From NCBI GenBank assembly GCA_963837005.1, contig CAWIMC010000022.1, forward strand, positions 62,001 to 126,000: 64,000 bases of DNA, given 5' to 3'. Source of the stretch: CALDTK01 sp963837005. GTDB lineage: Bacteria > Bacteroidota > Bacteroidia > Chitinophagales > Saprospiraceae. The notes under the pieces are model-generated. The model was given only the letters and a program-made list of their open reading frames with translations, was not told where the DNA came from and did no database searches. A program made the position numbers and the translations under genes. Positions within the stretch are counted from its first letter, which is position 1. Every line of letters starts with the position of its first letter. Shown piece after piece: positions 8,855-15,936 of the stretch.

Positions 8855-10246
8855 CTAGGCAGCCTCCTTCAGTTCTTGCACTCTCGGAAGGGCTTTGAGT
8901 CCTGAAATTTGCTGCGCCTCTTCGATCGCGTTCGACCCTGGGATCCCGCTCGGCGCCAGCCCAATCTGTCGACGGCCACGCTTGAGCAGGCAGTGCCCCA
9001 GCGCACACTCCAAACAGCGCCGCGGCTGGCAGTACTCCTTGCGTAAAGTGAGCAAGCCCTGGCTTTCCGCTGCATTCTCGGCCACGATGCCGACGGCCTT
9101 CCACTGCTTGATAATGTTGTTCTGCTCGGCGGGGAGCGCCTCGAGCAAAGCGAGTGCCCGAGCCTCGCATTCCGATTTTCCCTGGAGCCGTCCGTACAGG
9201 AAGACGAACGGCGCCACGGCATTGATGAGTACCGTATCCGCGGCCGACTTGCCAATCGTCTTCTTACGTGGATCGCCCGGCCGATCGGCGATGTAGTGCG
9301 TGCGCCAGTAGACATGCGGCTCGGCTTCGAGGAGCTTCCGCAAAACCTTGATATCGGTGCTCTCCAAGAAGGCGTCGAAGACGCGCGGTAGGCTTCGGAT
9401 GATCGCCGCCAACTGCACCAGGCGCATCGACGGGAAGCTGGCCGGACGCAGGCCACGAAAGTTCCACATGGCCTTGTTGAGCGCAGTGATCGAATGCTTG
9501 TGTGATAGATGTGCGAACTCCCGCTTTAACTGTCGTGGGTATTCGTCCAAGTAGTCCTCGTCAAGGAGGCCGGCCGTGCCGAGCAGCAATGCTTCTAATG
9601 CCACCTGGTCGCTTCGGTAGCGTTGCAGCAGCGAAAGCGGCAACACCTCCATGAGGCTGTCCATTGCGCCTGCATTCAGCGGTAATCCGAGGCAACGACC
9701 GAGCTGGTGGAAGAAGGCCCCGTCCCAGTCGCTGCGCTTGCTGGCGAGGAGTTTGTGCATCTCGTTGGTTTTGCGTTCCAAGCGTTGTAGACTCATCCGC
9801 TCGATCCAACCTTGGAGGATGAGTTGGGGCGTCTCCACGAGATGAGTCTCACAAGGGATGGCGTGCTCGTTGGCGGCCAGCTCTTCGTAGCGCTCCACGA
9901 CGATTTCGGAGACGAGCGGCGCTAGCACGAGCGTCGGCAGAGCGATGCCGCGGGCGTTGAGCACAGGCTCGTCGTCTTCCCAGACCACGTGAAGAACGAC
10001 GTTGTCGTAGCCGGGATCGAACTGGTGGCGGTGGTGATGCCAGTCGGAACTCTTGAGGTGCATCTCGATGTGCCCCGCCCAGACAGTATCGCCGATGCGG
10101 ACGCGGCCTTCGGAAAAATCAGGACCGTTGCCAGTGTTGTACTGCCCGTATTGCAGGAGGTCGACCGGGACCCCGGTGGTGGTACGGAGGGCGTCACGGT
10201 CGAAGCGGCGCGTGCGCCAGATGTAGTGGAGGAAGGCCTCTTTCAC
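8855..10246 (-). CDS. DUF2851 family protein
   Basis: The 463-residue protein begins MKEAFLHYIWRTRRFD and contains GNGPDFSEGRVRIGD and GHIEMHLKSSDWHHH within the first 90 residues. This is the conserved N-terminal block of DUF2851, a Bacteroidota family of unknown function. In some members this block resembles a PD-(D/E)XK nuclease fold: here D at PDFSEG, then E in HIEMHLKSSDW. The C-terminus holds a cysteine cluster (CQPRRCLECALGHCLLKR) that looks like a small zinc- or metal-binding site, which would suit a nucleic-acid function. It precedes folA on the same strand by 68 bp. Function is not assigned. Confidence 0.8.
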   Translation of the reverse strand: MKEAFLHYIWRTRRFDRDALRTTTGVPVDLLQYGQYNTGNGPDFSEGRVRIGDTVWAGHIEMHLKSSDWHHHRHQFDPGYDNVVLHVVWEDDEPVLNARGIALPTLVLAPLVSEIVVERYEELAANEHAIPCETHLVETPQLILQGWIERMSLQRLERKTNEMHKLLASKRSDWDGAFFHQLGRCLGLPLNAGAMDSLMEVLPLSLLQRYRSDQVALEALLLGTAGLLDEDYLDEYPRQLKREFAHLSHKHSITALNKAMWNFRGLRPASFPSMRLVQLAAIIRSLPRVFDAFLESTDIKVLRKLLEAEPHVYWRTHYIADRPGDPRKKTIGKSAADTVLINAVAPFVFLYGRLQGKSECEARALALLEALPAEQNNIIKQWKAVGIVAENAAESQGLLTLRKEYCQPRRCLECALGHCLLKRGRRQIGLAPSGIPGSNAIEEAQQISGLKALPRVQELKEAA

Positions 10247-10314
10247 GGAGGGTAGTTGTGGTAGATTAATAAATCACCCACTGCGGACCCCTCCGAGTTT
10301 GAGACAACGCCGAC

Positions 10315-10812
10315 CTAAGGTAGGCGTCGCTCGTACACGCGGAAGGTGTAAGCGTGGGCATTCTTGTCGTCGGCTTCGTGGCGCTCCTCGGAGGTGAGCT
10401 GCCATTCGGCCTCGTCGAGGCTCGGGAACTTGACGTCCCCGGCTACCTGCGTGTGGACGAGCGTATAGTAGAGGACGCGTGTCTGCAGCCAGAATAGCTC
10501 GTAGATATCAGCACCCCCGATCACGAAGGCGGTCTCGGCCCCGGATGCCGCCGCCACCTCCACGGCCTGCTCGCCGCTGTGCACCACCGTGACTCCGTCG
10601 GCCACGAAGAAGGCGTTGCGCGTGAGTACGACGTTGGTTCGCTTCGGCAGCGCGCGACCGATACTCTGGAAGCACTTGCGCCCCATGATGACCGGCTTTC
10701 CGACAGTAGTGCGCTTGAAGTAGGCTAAGTCGGCCGGGAGGTACCACGGGATCTGGTTGTCGTCCCCGATGACGCCGTTCTCGCTAACGGCGACGATGGC
10801 TGCGATGGTCAT
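10315..10812 (-). CDS. folA: Dihydrofolate reductase
   Basis: The enzyme reduces dihydrofolate to tetrahydrofolate with NADPH in the cytoplasm. The 165-residue length is standard. Motifs appear in order: MTIAAIVAVSENGVIGDDNQIPWYLPAD (start of the fold and Met20-loop equivalent, IPW substrate-site residues), the cofactor-binding GRKCFQSIG, and FVIGGADIYELF near residue 95. The start is the ATG at 10812, which gives the canonical N-terminus. It lies downstream of the two ssb genes on the same strand, 151 bp from the nearer one, and could share a transcript with them. Confidence 0.95.
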   Translation of the reverse strand: MTIAAIVAVSENGVIGDDNQIPWYLPADLAYFKRTTVGKPVIMGRKCFQSIGRALPKRTNVVLTRNAFFVADGVTVVHSGEQAVEVAAASGAETAFVIGGADIYELFWLQTRVLYYTLVHTQVAGDVKFPSLDEAEWQLTSEERHEADDKNAHAYTFRVYERRLP

Positions 10813-10963
10813 GCCGGCAAGGTAGCGCCGGCGGGGGTGTGGGGCGGTTCTGGGAATCGGGTGCCGCCCAGGGGGGGCGGCGGTGTCATTTCGATTTCGA
10901 TGGGGCCGGCTCGGTAGCGAGGGATCTAGTTTTCGCGAAAGCGGCCCAACTCTGCGGGACTGG

Positions 10964-11293
10964 CTACAGCGGGAGCACGCGCTCGGCGACGATGTCGGTG
11001 GTCTTGACGGTGACGCCCTCCTTCTCGTAGCTGCCGTACTCGAGGCGACCCTCGATCATGACGCGGGAGCCCTTGCCGAGCTTGTCGCGCATGGTGCTGG
11101 CCTTCGGGCCCCAGCCGACGACGCGGTGCCAGGTGGTGTGCTGGACCCAATTGCCGTCGGCGTCCTTTGAGTTGTAAGAGGTGGCGAGGCTGACGCGGGC
11201 TCTAGTCTGGCCGTTGGCGAACTCGTTGTACTTGGTGTCGCCACCGCAGTGGCCGATGAGTTGGATGTAGTTCTTCACGAAGAAAGATTTCAT
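10964..11293 (-). CDS. ssb: Single-stranded DNA-binding protein (short paralogue)
   Basis: The 109-residue protein is an OB-fold SSB. It shows NYIQLIGHCGGDTKYNEFANGQTRARVSLATS, HTTWHRVVGWGPKA and GSRVMIEGRLEYGSYEKEGV, all diagnostic of bacterial SSB. It ends soon after the OB fold (VAERVLPL) and lacks the acidic C-terminal peptide that recruits repair and replication partners in canonical SSB. It lies 197 bp downstream of a second ssb on the same strand. The two differ clearly in sequence, so this is an old duplication or separate acquisition, not a recent one. A specialised role (recombination or competence) is inference. Confidence 0.88.
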   Translation of the reverse strand: MKSFFVKNYIQLIGHCGGDTKYNEFANGQTRARVSLATSYNSKDADGNWVQHTTWHRVVGWGPKASTMRDKLGKGSRVMIEGRLEYGSYEKEGVTVKTTDIVAERVLPL

Positions 11294-11490
11294 GATTTGA
11301 GTTTAGGAAGACCGACTGGGCCCGCGCCGCTGCTCGCGGTGCTACTGGTGTAGGCTACTTCTGGGACGGGGTGTTTTGGCGGCAGCTGAACTTCGATTCT
11401 CTAAAGCTGGTGCGGGCACCGGGTCGGTCTGGAGGTATAGCGTTAAGCAGAGTGCTGCCGGTCGATAGGCGCCGGCGGACGACTACCTGC

Positions 11491-11907
11491 CTAGAAAGGC
11501 ATGGCTGCCTCGAGTTCGTCGGCCTCGACACCCTCCTGGGCGCCGTCGGCGATGAGTTCGACGAGGGCCTTGCGCTCACTGTAGCGTTGGAGCTTCTCGA
11601 AGCTGGACACGATCACCTCGACGGATTCGCGCTTCTCGCCGGTCTTGGTCTCGTAGGTGCGGCAGGAGAGGGTCCCGGTGAACATGACGCGGTCGCCTTT
11701 GACGAGTTGCTGGAGCATTTGATCCCCGGTGCGGCCCCAACCGGTGACGCGGAACCACTGCGTGTCGTCGATGTAGTTGCCGTGGGCGTCTTTATACGAC
11801 CTGGTGACGGCGAGGCGGGCGGTGGCTAGGCCTTGGCCGGCGGTGGTGGAGCGGGCTTCGGGGTTGGCGCCGAGGTGGCCGGAGAGGGTGACGGAGTTGT
11901 TGAACAT
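11491..11907 (-). CDS. ssb: Single-stranded DNA-binding protein (longer paralogue)
   Basis: The 138-residue OB-fold SSB starts MFNNSVTLSGHLGANPEARS. It carries DTQWFRVTGWGRTGDQ and GDRVMFTGTLSCRTYETKTGEKRESVEV. The end, VEADELEAAMPF, is acidic and hydrophobic and resembles the DDxIPF tip of canonical SSB, so this copy probably does the protein-recruiting work that the shorter downstream copy cannot. Start is the ATG at 11907. Upstream is a 513-bp gap with a 16-bp palindrome at 12098-12113 that could control it. Confidence 0.9.
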   Translation of the reverse strand: MFNNSVTLSGHLGANPEARSTTAGQGLATARLAVTRSYKDAHGNYIDDTQWFRVTGWGRTGDQMLQQLVKGDRVMFTGTLSCRTYETKTGEKRESVEVIVSSFEKLQRYSERKALVELIADGAQEGVEADELEAAMPF

Positions 11908-12420
11908 GGTACTGGATGTTTGCGGGAGGCGGACGCTTGGTTTGTTTCTTGAGTGCCCGTCTCCGATGTGGGTGGATGGATGAAAGAAGGATTGTGTGTG
12001 TCGGCGATTTTGACTGCGCTAGTTGGGTAGAGCGGTTGGTGTCGTTGACGATGCAAACATGGGGGGCTAGGACACCAGGGATATGTACGATAAGTGTTTA
12101 CTTACGTAAGTAAGTGTTTGGAAACGTTTGGTATTTTGGTAAAGTGCCGGAGATCAAAGCTTTAAGTTATTAGGTTCAATGCGGAGCGCTAGATTATTTT
12201 CTGAAGACTTTGTTTCGTCTAAAGCGGGGCTGTGCTGGGGGGCTTTGGGGGGCGTGTTTCCCCCCCTCACCCCCGGCGGGGGCTAGGGCGGACCAACACC
12301 CCGCCGGGCCATCCTGCCGGGCAGTCACGAGGCGGTAGCCACAAACTATCGCCGCTACGCAGCAGCTCAATAGATTTCCCCTCCAGCGTGATTAGGGAAG
12401 GGACCCTCTGGGAAGGAACC
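11908..12420. other. Intergenic region upstream of ssb, gene-free
   Basis: This stretch of about 510 bp has no supported gene. It holds the palindrome at 12098-12113 in an AT-rich patch (about 12080-12210). It also holds a G/C-homopolymer-rich segment at about 12232-12330 with short inverted segments (ccccgccgggc and gccgggc). Promoters for ssb would be expected here, but none is clear. Confidence 0.6.
12098..12113. promoter_or_regulatory. 16-bp perfect palindrome, candidate operator
   Basis: The sequence TTACTTACGTAAGTAA is self-complementary and is flanked by copies of TAAGTGTTT on both sides (12091-12099 and 12111-12119). It lies about 190 bp upstream of the longer ssb. Regulator and target are unknown. 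Confidence 0.4.
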
Positions 12421-13155
12421 TTAATCAAAGCCTAGGGAGGACCCCGCCCGCGCCGCCGCCCCCAAATCTATCGCCCCCTCGTAAAGCGCCTTCCCCACAA
12501 TCGCCCCCCAACACCCGATCTCCCTACAGGCCTCCAAATCAGCAATCGACCGTATCCCCCCGCTCGCCACCAACTCCAACCCAGGCGTCTGCTCCAGGAT
12601 CTGCCCGTACAACTCCAGTGCCGGACCGCTCATCATCCCGTCCCGACTCACGTCCGTACATACCACGCGCCTCGCGCCCGCGGCCCGGTAGTCCGCCAGA
12701 AAGCTCGGCCAGTCGAGCGAACTCTTTTCCTGCCAACCGTGCACCGCGACTCTACTCCCGAGCACGTCCATTCCTAGTATGATGACCTCCGGACCGAAGC
12801 GCTCCAACCACGCGAGTACCGTGGCCGGTGACTTAACCGCAATACTACCAGCCGTCACCTGCTTAGCCCCGGCGCCGAGGACGCGCTCCAACTGCTCGGT
12901 ATCCTTCACGCCACCGCCAAAGTCGATGTGGAGGCTCGTATTAGTGGCGATGCGTTCGAGGACATCGAGGTTAACGACTTTACTCGCCTTCGCGCCGTCC
13001 AGGTCGACGAGGTGGAGGTGGGTGAAGCCTGCCGTTTCGAAGGTCTTCGCCTGGGCGACCGGATCCTCGTTGTAGGTGGTCTGCTGGGCGTAGTCGCCGC
13101 CGGTGAGGCGGACGCATTTGCCGCCGATGATGTCGATGGCGGGGATGGGGAGCAA
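12421..13155 (-). CDS. hisA: 1-(5-phosphoribosyl)-5-[(5-phosphoribosylamino)methylideneamino]imidazole-4-carboxamide isomerase
   Basis: HisA catalyses the fourth step of histidine synthesis, an Amadori rearrangement of ProFAR to PRFAR, in a TIM barrel. The 244-residue protein begins MLPIPAIDIIGGKCVRLTGGDY, carrying the catalytic Asp (AIDI) and first phosphate site. It continues with HLVDLDGAKA, HIDFGGGVKD, and VVCTDVSRDGMMSGP with the second catalytic Asp. The last strand, ELVASGGIRSIADLE, holds the second phosphate site. No other his gene is in the window, so the pathway genes are dispersed or this one has been separated. The gene is followed by the 513-bp gap before ssb. Confidence 0.95.
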   Translation of the reverse strand: MLPIPAIDIIGGKCVRLTGGDYAQQTTYNEDPVAQAKTFETAGFTHLHLVDLDGAKASKVVNLDVLERIATNTSLHIDFGGGVKDTEQLERVLGAGAKQVTAGSIAVKSPATVLAWLERFGPEVIILGMDVLGSRVAVHGWQEKSSLDWPSFLADYRAAGARRVVCTDVSRDGMMSGPALELYGQILEQTPGLELVASGGIRSIADLEACREIGCWGAIVGKALYEGAIDLGAAARAGSSLGFD

Positions 13156-13233
13156 AGTGGGAAGGTTGGAGAGTGGAAAGGGGAGAGTGGCTTTGCGGGC
13201 GCGAGCTGGGTGCTGTGCCGGCTCGAGTAAAAC

Positions 13234-14328
13234 CTAAAGGTCCTGCCGCCCGCCGAGTTCGAAGCCGGTGTAATGGGTGGTGGTGTCGAGGAGGAGCTGT
13301 TTGCCGCGGCCGTAGCGGACTCGGGCGCTAGCCGTCAGGCTTTCGTTGACCTTTCCGGCCATGCCGCCGCTGGCGATCGGGGCGACGAGGTCGACGCCGT
13401 GACCCCGCGGACGAGCGGTCTCGAGCTGGAGCCAGGGGGAGTCGGCGGGGCGTGGTTTGAGGAAGGAGAGTTGGATGTCGTCGCCGGCCTCAGTCTGTTG
13501 GAAGCGACTGCCGTTATAGGTTGCGAATATTTTGAGTTGACCGCGGAGGAGGATCGCGGCAATGTGCCCATCGAAGGCGCCCGTGACCCAGGGCACGACG
13601 CCCGCACTTACGAGGAGGCAACAAGGGTCGGTCTCGCCGTCGAGGTGGTTGGTCTGGAGCCAGGTCCAACGTAAGGGGAACGAGCTGCCCCAGTCTTTTT
13701 CGATGTAGCCGACGGCTTGGGGGCTGAGGATGATGGGCGTTTGGCCGCCGAGTTGGAGCGTGCCCGTCACTTTGTGGTGCAGGCTTACGACGCCGTGTTT
13801 GCACTGCATGCCTGGCACGAAGGAGAAGGGGCCCATAGCCCCAGGCGACCACGGTTTGCTGGGCCACGGTACGTTTTGGCGAAAGCCGAAGTCCGCCCGT
13901 AGTCCCGGTAGGTCGACGCTCATTCCGCTGTCGCTAAAACGATTGGGGCCGATGGCGAAGGCGAAGCTTGTTTTGGCGAAAGCTGCTTCATCGAGTTCAA
14001 CACGCACAGACGGCACGCGCCGACTTCCGAGTTGTAAACCCCGACTTCCCGACTCGTCCACGCCCGAACGGCTCACTTTCCACTTTCCACTCTCGAACTC
14101 TCCAACTCTATACCGCTCGTACGTCGCCCTCCCGGCCACCCCGTCGATCACCTGTATGAAGGCGTGCCCGACGCCGTGCTCGTCCCAGCTAATCCCGGGG
14201 ATCAGCGCGAGCGCCACGTCCGTGACCGGGTCGACCACTTTGAAGTAGTAACCCTCGAAGTAGCTGCGGTGGCGGTGGGCGCCCTGAAACCGGGATGGGC
14301 GGAACACGTTGCTTAGTCGATCGAACAC
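13234..14328 (-). CDS. Tocopherol cyclase-like (lipocalin-like) protein
   Basis: The 364-residue protein resembles the tocopherol cyclase superfamily. It shows RSYFEGYYFKVVDP at the N-terminus, the conserved VGYIEKDWGSSFP near residue 215, and a late HYTGFELGG. Plant members close the chromanol ring of vitamin E; bacterial members without the rest of that pathway have no proven reaction, so the substrate is unknown. No transmembrane segment or signal peptide is clear. It holds two copies of the window's 15-bp word, encoding GFRQN and AFAKT, apparently at tolerant positions. It is divergent from the ECF sigma factor gene, 45 bp apart. Confidence 0.75.
   Translation of the reverse strand: MFDRLSNVFRPSRFQGAHRHRSYFEGYYFKVVDPVTDVALALIPGISWDEHGVGHAFIQVIDGVAGRATYERYRVGEFESGKWKVSRSGVDESGSRGLQLGSRRVPSVRVELDEAAFAKTSFAFAIGPNRFSDSGMSVDLPGLRADFGFRQNVPWPSKPWSPGAMGPFSFVPGMQCKHGVVSLHHKVTGTLQLGGQTPIILSPQAVGYIEKDWGSSFPLRWTWLQTNHLDGETDPCCLLVSAGVVPWVTGAFDGHIAAILLRGQLKIFATYNGSRFQQTEAGDDIQLSFLKPRPADSPWLQLETARPRGHGVDLVAPIASGGMAGKVNESLTASARVRYGRGKQLLLDTTTHYTGFELGGRQDL
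13873..13887 (+). repeat. 15-bp word, exact copy, inside the tocopherol cyclase-like gene
   Basis: GTTTTGGCGAAAGCC on the plus strand; on the gene's strand it encodes GFRQN. Confidence 0.9.
13970..13984 (+). repeat. 15-bp word, 14 of 15, inside the tocopherol cyclase-like gene
   Basis: GTTTTGGCGAAAGCT, 97 bp from the previous copy in the same orientation. It encodes AFAKT in the same gene, in a different reading frame of the word. Confidence 0.8.
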
Positions 14329-14373
14329 AGGGCGCGCAAGCTAGCGGACCCCGCCCCTATCTTTCGCGACGAT

Positions 14374-14946
14374 ATGCCCGAGCCCCGCCCAAGATCACCC
14401 GCCGACGAGGTGTTTGAGCGCGAACTCCTCCCGCAACTCAATGCCCTCACTGCCTTCGCGTACCGCCTCACGCAGGACCCGAACGACGCGGCCGACCTGG
14501 TGCAGAACACCTACCTGCGGGCCTACCGCTTCATCGACCAGTACGAGGTGGGCTCAAATGCGAAGGCGTGGCTGTTTCGGATCCTCAAGAATGCCTTCCT
14601 GAATGAGTACCGCCGCAGGCAGGCGAAGCCCCCGCAGGTCGACTACGACGAGGTGATTCTGCTCGAGGAGCACAATGCGAGTGCGATTCCGGTTTTTGTG
14701 GATTTGCGGCACGAGCTGTTTGCTCAATTGCTGGGGGATGAGGTGACGGGGGCAATCAATGGGCTGCCGGTCAACTTCCGGCTGGTGTTGTTGCTGGCCG
14801 ATATCGAAGGCTTTACCTACGAGGAGATCGCGCGGATCACGGATGTGCCGTTGGGGACGGTTAGGAGTCGGCTGCACCGGGCGCGGGGGATGCTGAAGGA
14901 GCGGTTGCGGCCTTATGCGCAGCGGCATGGGATTGGGAAGAAGTGA
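14374..14946 (+). CDS. RNA polymerase ECF sigma factor (RpoE/SigW-like)
   Basis: The 190-residue protein has region 2 (ADLVQNTYLRAYRFIDQYE, then NAKAWLFRILKNAFLNEYRRR) and region 4 (LLADIEGFTYEEIARITDVPLGTVRSRLHRARGMLKERL), with no region 1.1 or 3. This is the ECF layout. It would direct core polymerase to a stress or envelope regulon. No anti-sigma gene follows, and the downstream gap holds a terminator facing the other way, so it is probably monocistronic. The start is taken at the ATG at 14374; an acidic stretch precedes region 2, as is usual. Confidence 0.9.
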   Translation: MPEPRPRSPADEVFERELLPQLNALTAFAYRLTQDPNDAADLVQNTYLRAYRFIDQYEVGSNAKAWLFRILKNAFLNEYRRRQAKPPQVDYDEVILLEEHNASAIPVFVDLRHELFAQLLGDEVTGAINGLPVNFRLVLLLADIEGFTYEEIARITDVPLGTVRSRLHRARGMLKERLRPYAQRHGIGKK

Positions 14947-15048
14947 GGGAGGACCGGCTGCGCCTCATGGACGATGGATCGGCTGCGCCTGTCGGATCGC
15001 TGCGCTGTCGGATTGCTGCACTACCACTACCACCACCCTCAACAGAAA

Positions 15049-15083
15049 AAAGCCCTCCCGCCTGCTTTAGGCGAAAGGGCTTT
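15049..15083 (-). terminator. Rho-independent terminator for the DUF4920 gene
   Basis: The arms AAAGCCCT (15049-15056) and AGGGCTTT (15076-15083) pair, with an inner CGCCT/AGGCG extension. On the minus strand the stem is followed by a T-rich run, as expected for a terminator of the transcript ending at 15216. Confidence 0.65.
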
Positions 15084-15198
15084 CGGTGTCAAGTCAATAT
15101 AAGAGAGCAGGGAAGGAGTCACACTTCGCTACCCTTGCTCAACGGATGCCGATTCCCGGGCGCTGCCTCGACTGGCATAATTATTTCTTGGCGCGCGA

Positions 15199-15213
15199 GT
15201 TTTGGCGAAAGCC
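15199..15213 (+). repeat. 15-bp word, exact copy, noncoding
   Basis: GTTTTGGCGAAAGCC lies 2 bp beyond the stop codon of the DUF4920 gene, between it and its terminator. Confidence 0.9.
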
Positions 15214-15215
15214 GC

Positions 15216-15737
15216 CTACAGCACGCGCACCCCCGTGGCAATCAGCTCGATCTCGGCCCTGGGCTCGGTGATGGCCGCGATCTCGGCGGCGGACTTGCCG
15301 GCGTCCTCGGCGTAGTGGCGCAGGTCCTCGACGGAGACCATCTTCTTGGTGGCCGTGCCCTCGACGATGACCTTGTTGCCGGCCAGCGTCTTCGGCATGA
15401 AGAAGCTATAGTCCTTGAAGCGGACCGACACGGGCGAGGTGTTCTTGGTCGGCTGGAGCGTCATCCAGCAGCCTTTCTTCTGGCAAACGTCCGTGACCTC
15501 GCCCTCGACCACGCCCGTGACGCTCTCCTTGCCGTCGAGCTGGCGCATGAGTTCGGCGTAGGACATGACGTCGGCCTTCGGGTTAACGCCCGCGCCGTAC
15601 ATCGAACCTGTCTTGGGGGTCGCGTCAAACGCGTTCATGATCGGGGTCTCCACCATGGCGGCGGTTTTGTCGCGCGGGCCGCAGGCGATCACGAGCGTCA
15701 TCGCGGCCAGGAGGAGGGAAAGGGTTATGGCTTTCAT
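15216..15737 (-). CDS. DUF4920 domain lipoprotein
   Basis: The 173-residue product starts MKAITLSLLLAAMTLVIACGPRDK, a clear lipoprotein signal peptide with lipobox VIAC. The mature part matches the DUF4920 pattern: GVVEGEVTDVCQKKGCWMTL, then VRFKDYSFFMPKTLAGNKVIVEG. The fold is an OB-like small domain with a conserved Cys pair in CQKKGCW. The function of the family is unknown; the cysteines suggest metal or redox contact, which is inference. A longer reading to 16037 exists but would precede the signal peptide, so I start at 15737. It is divergent from the MORN-caspase gene, 199 bp apart. Confidence 0.85.
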   Translation of the reverse strand: MKAITLSLLLAAMTLVIACGPRDKTAAMVETPIMNAFDATPKTGSMYGAGVNPKADVMSYAELMRQLDGKESVTGVVEGEVTDVCQKKGCWMTLQPTKNTSPVSVRFKDYSFFMPKTLAGNKVIVEGTATKKMVSVEDLRHYAEDAGKSAAEIAAITEPRAEIELIATGVRVL

Positions 15738-15936
15738 AAAAACGTTTATGCGAAGGTAGCTCGGCGGGCGCGGTGTGCAATAAGGCGAAAGGCTGCGGGG
15801 TTCTGGGAGGCCTGGCGCGGATTTTGCCGCAAGGCCTACGAACGTCCGCGCTAAAAGTTCCCTTCCCTCCACCCTACTTTTCCACCGCCTATAGCCGACC
15901 GTTACACTTTCCGCACTAGAGAAAACACGGTCGTTT

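Noticed and set aside
14943..15854. A 303-residue plus-strand frame over the DUF4920 gene
   Set aside because: It is antisense to a lipoprotein gene with a clear signal peptide and crosses a terminator hairpin; low-complexity His/Gly/Arg composition.
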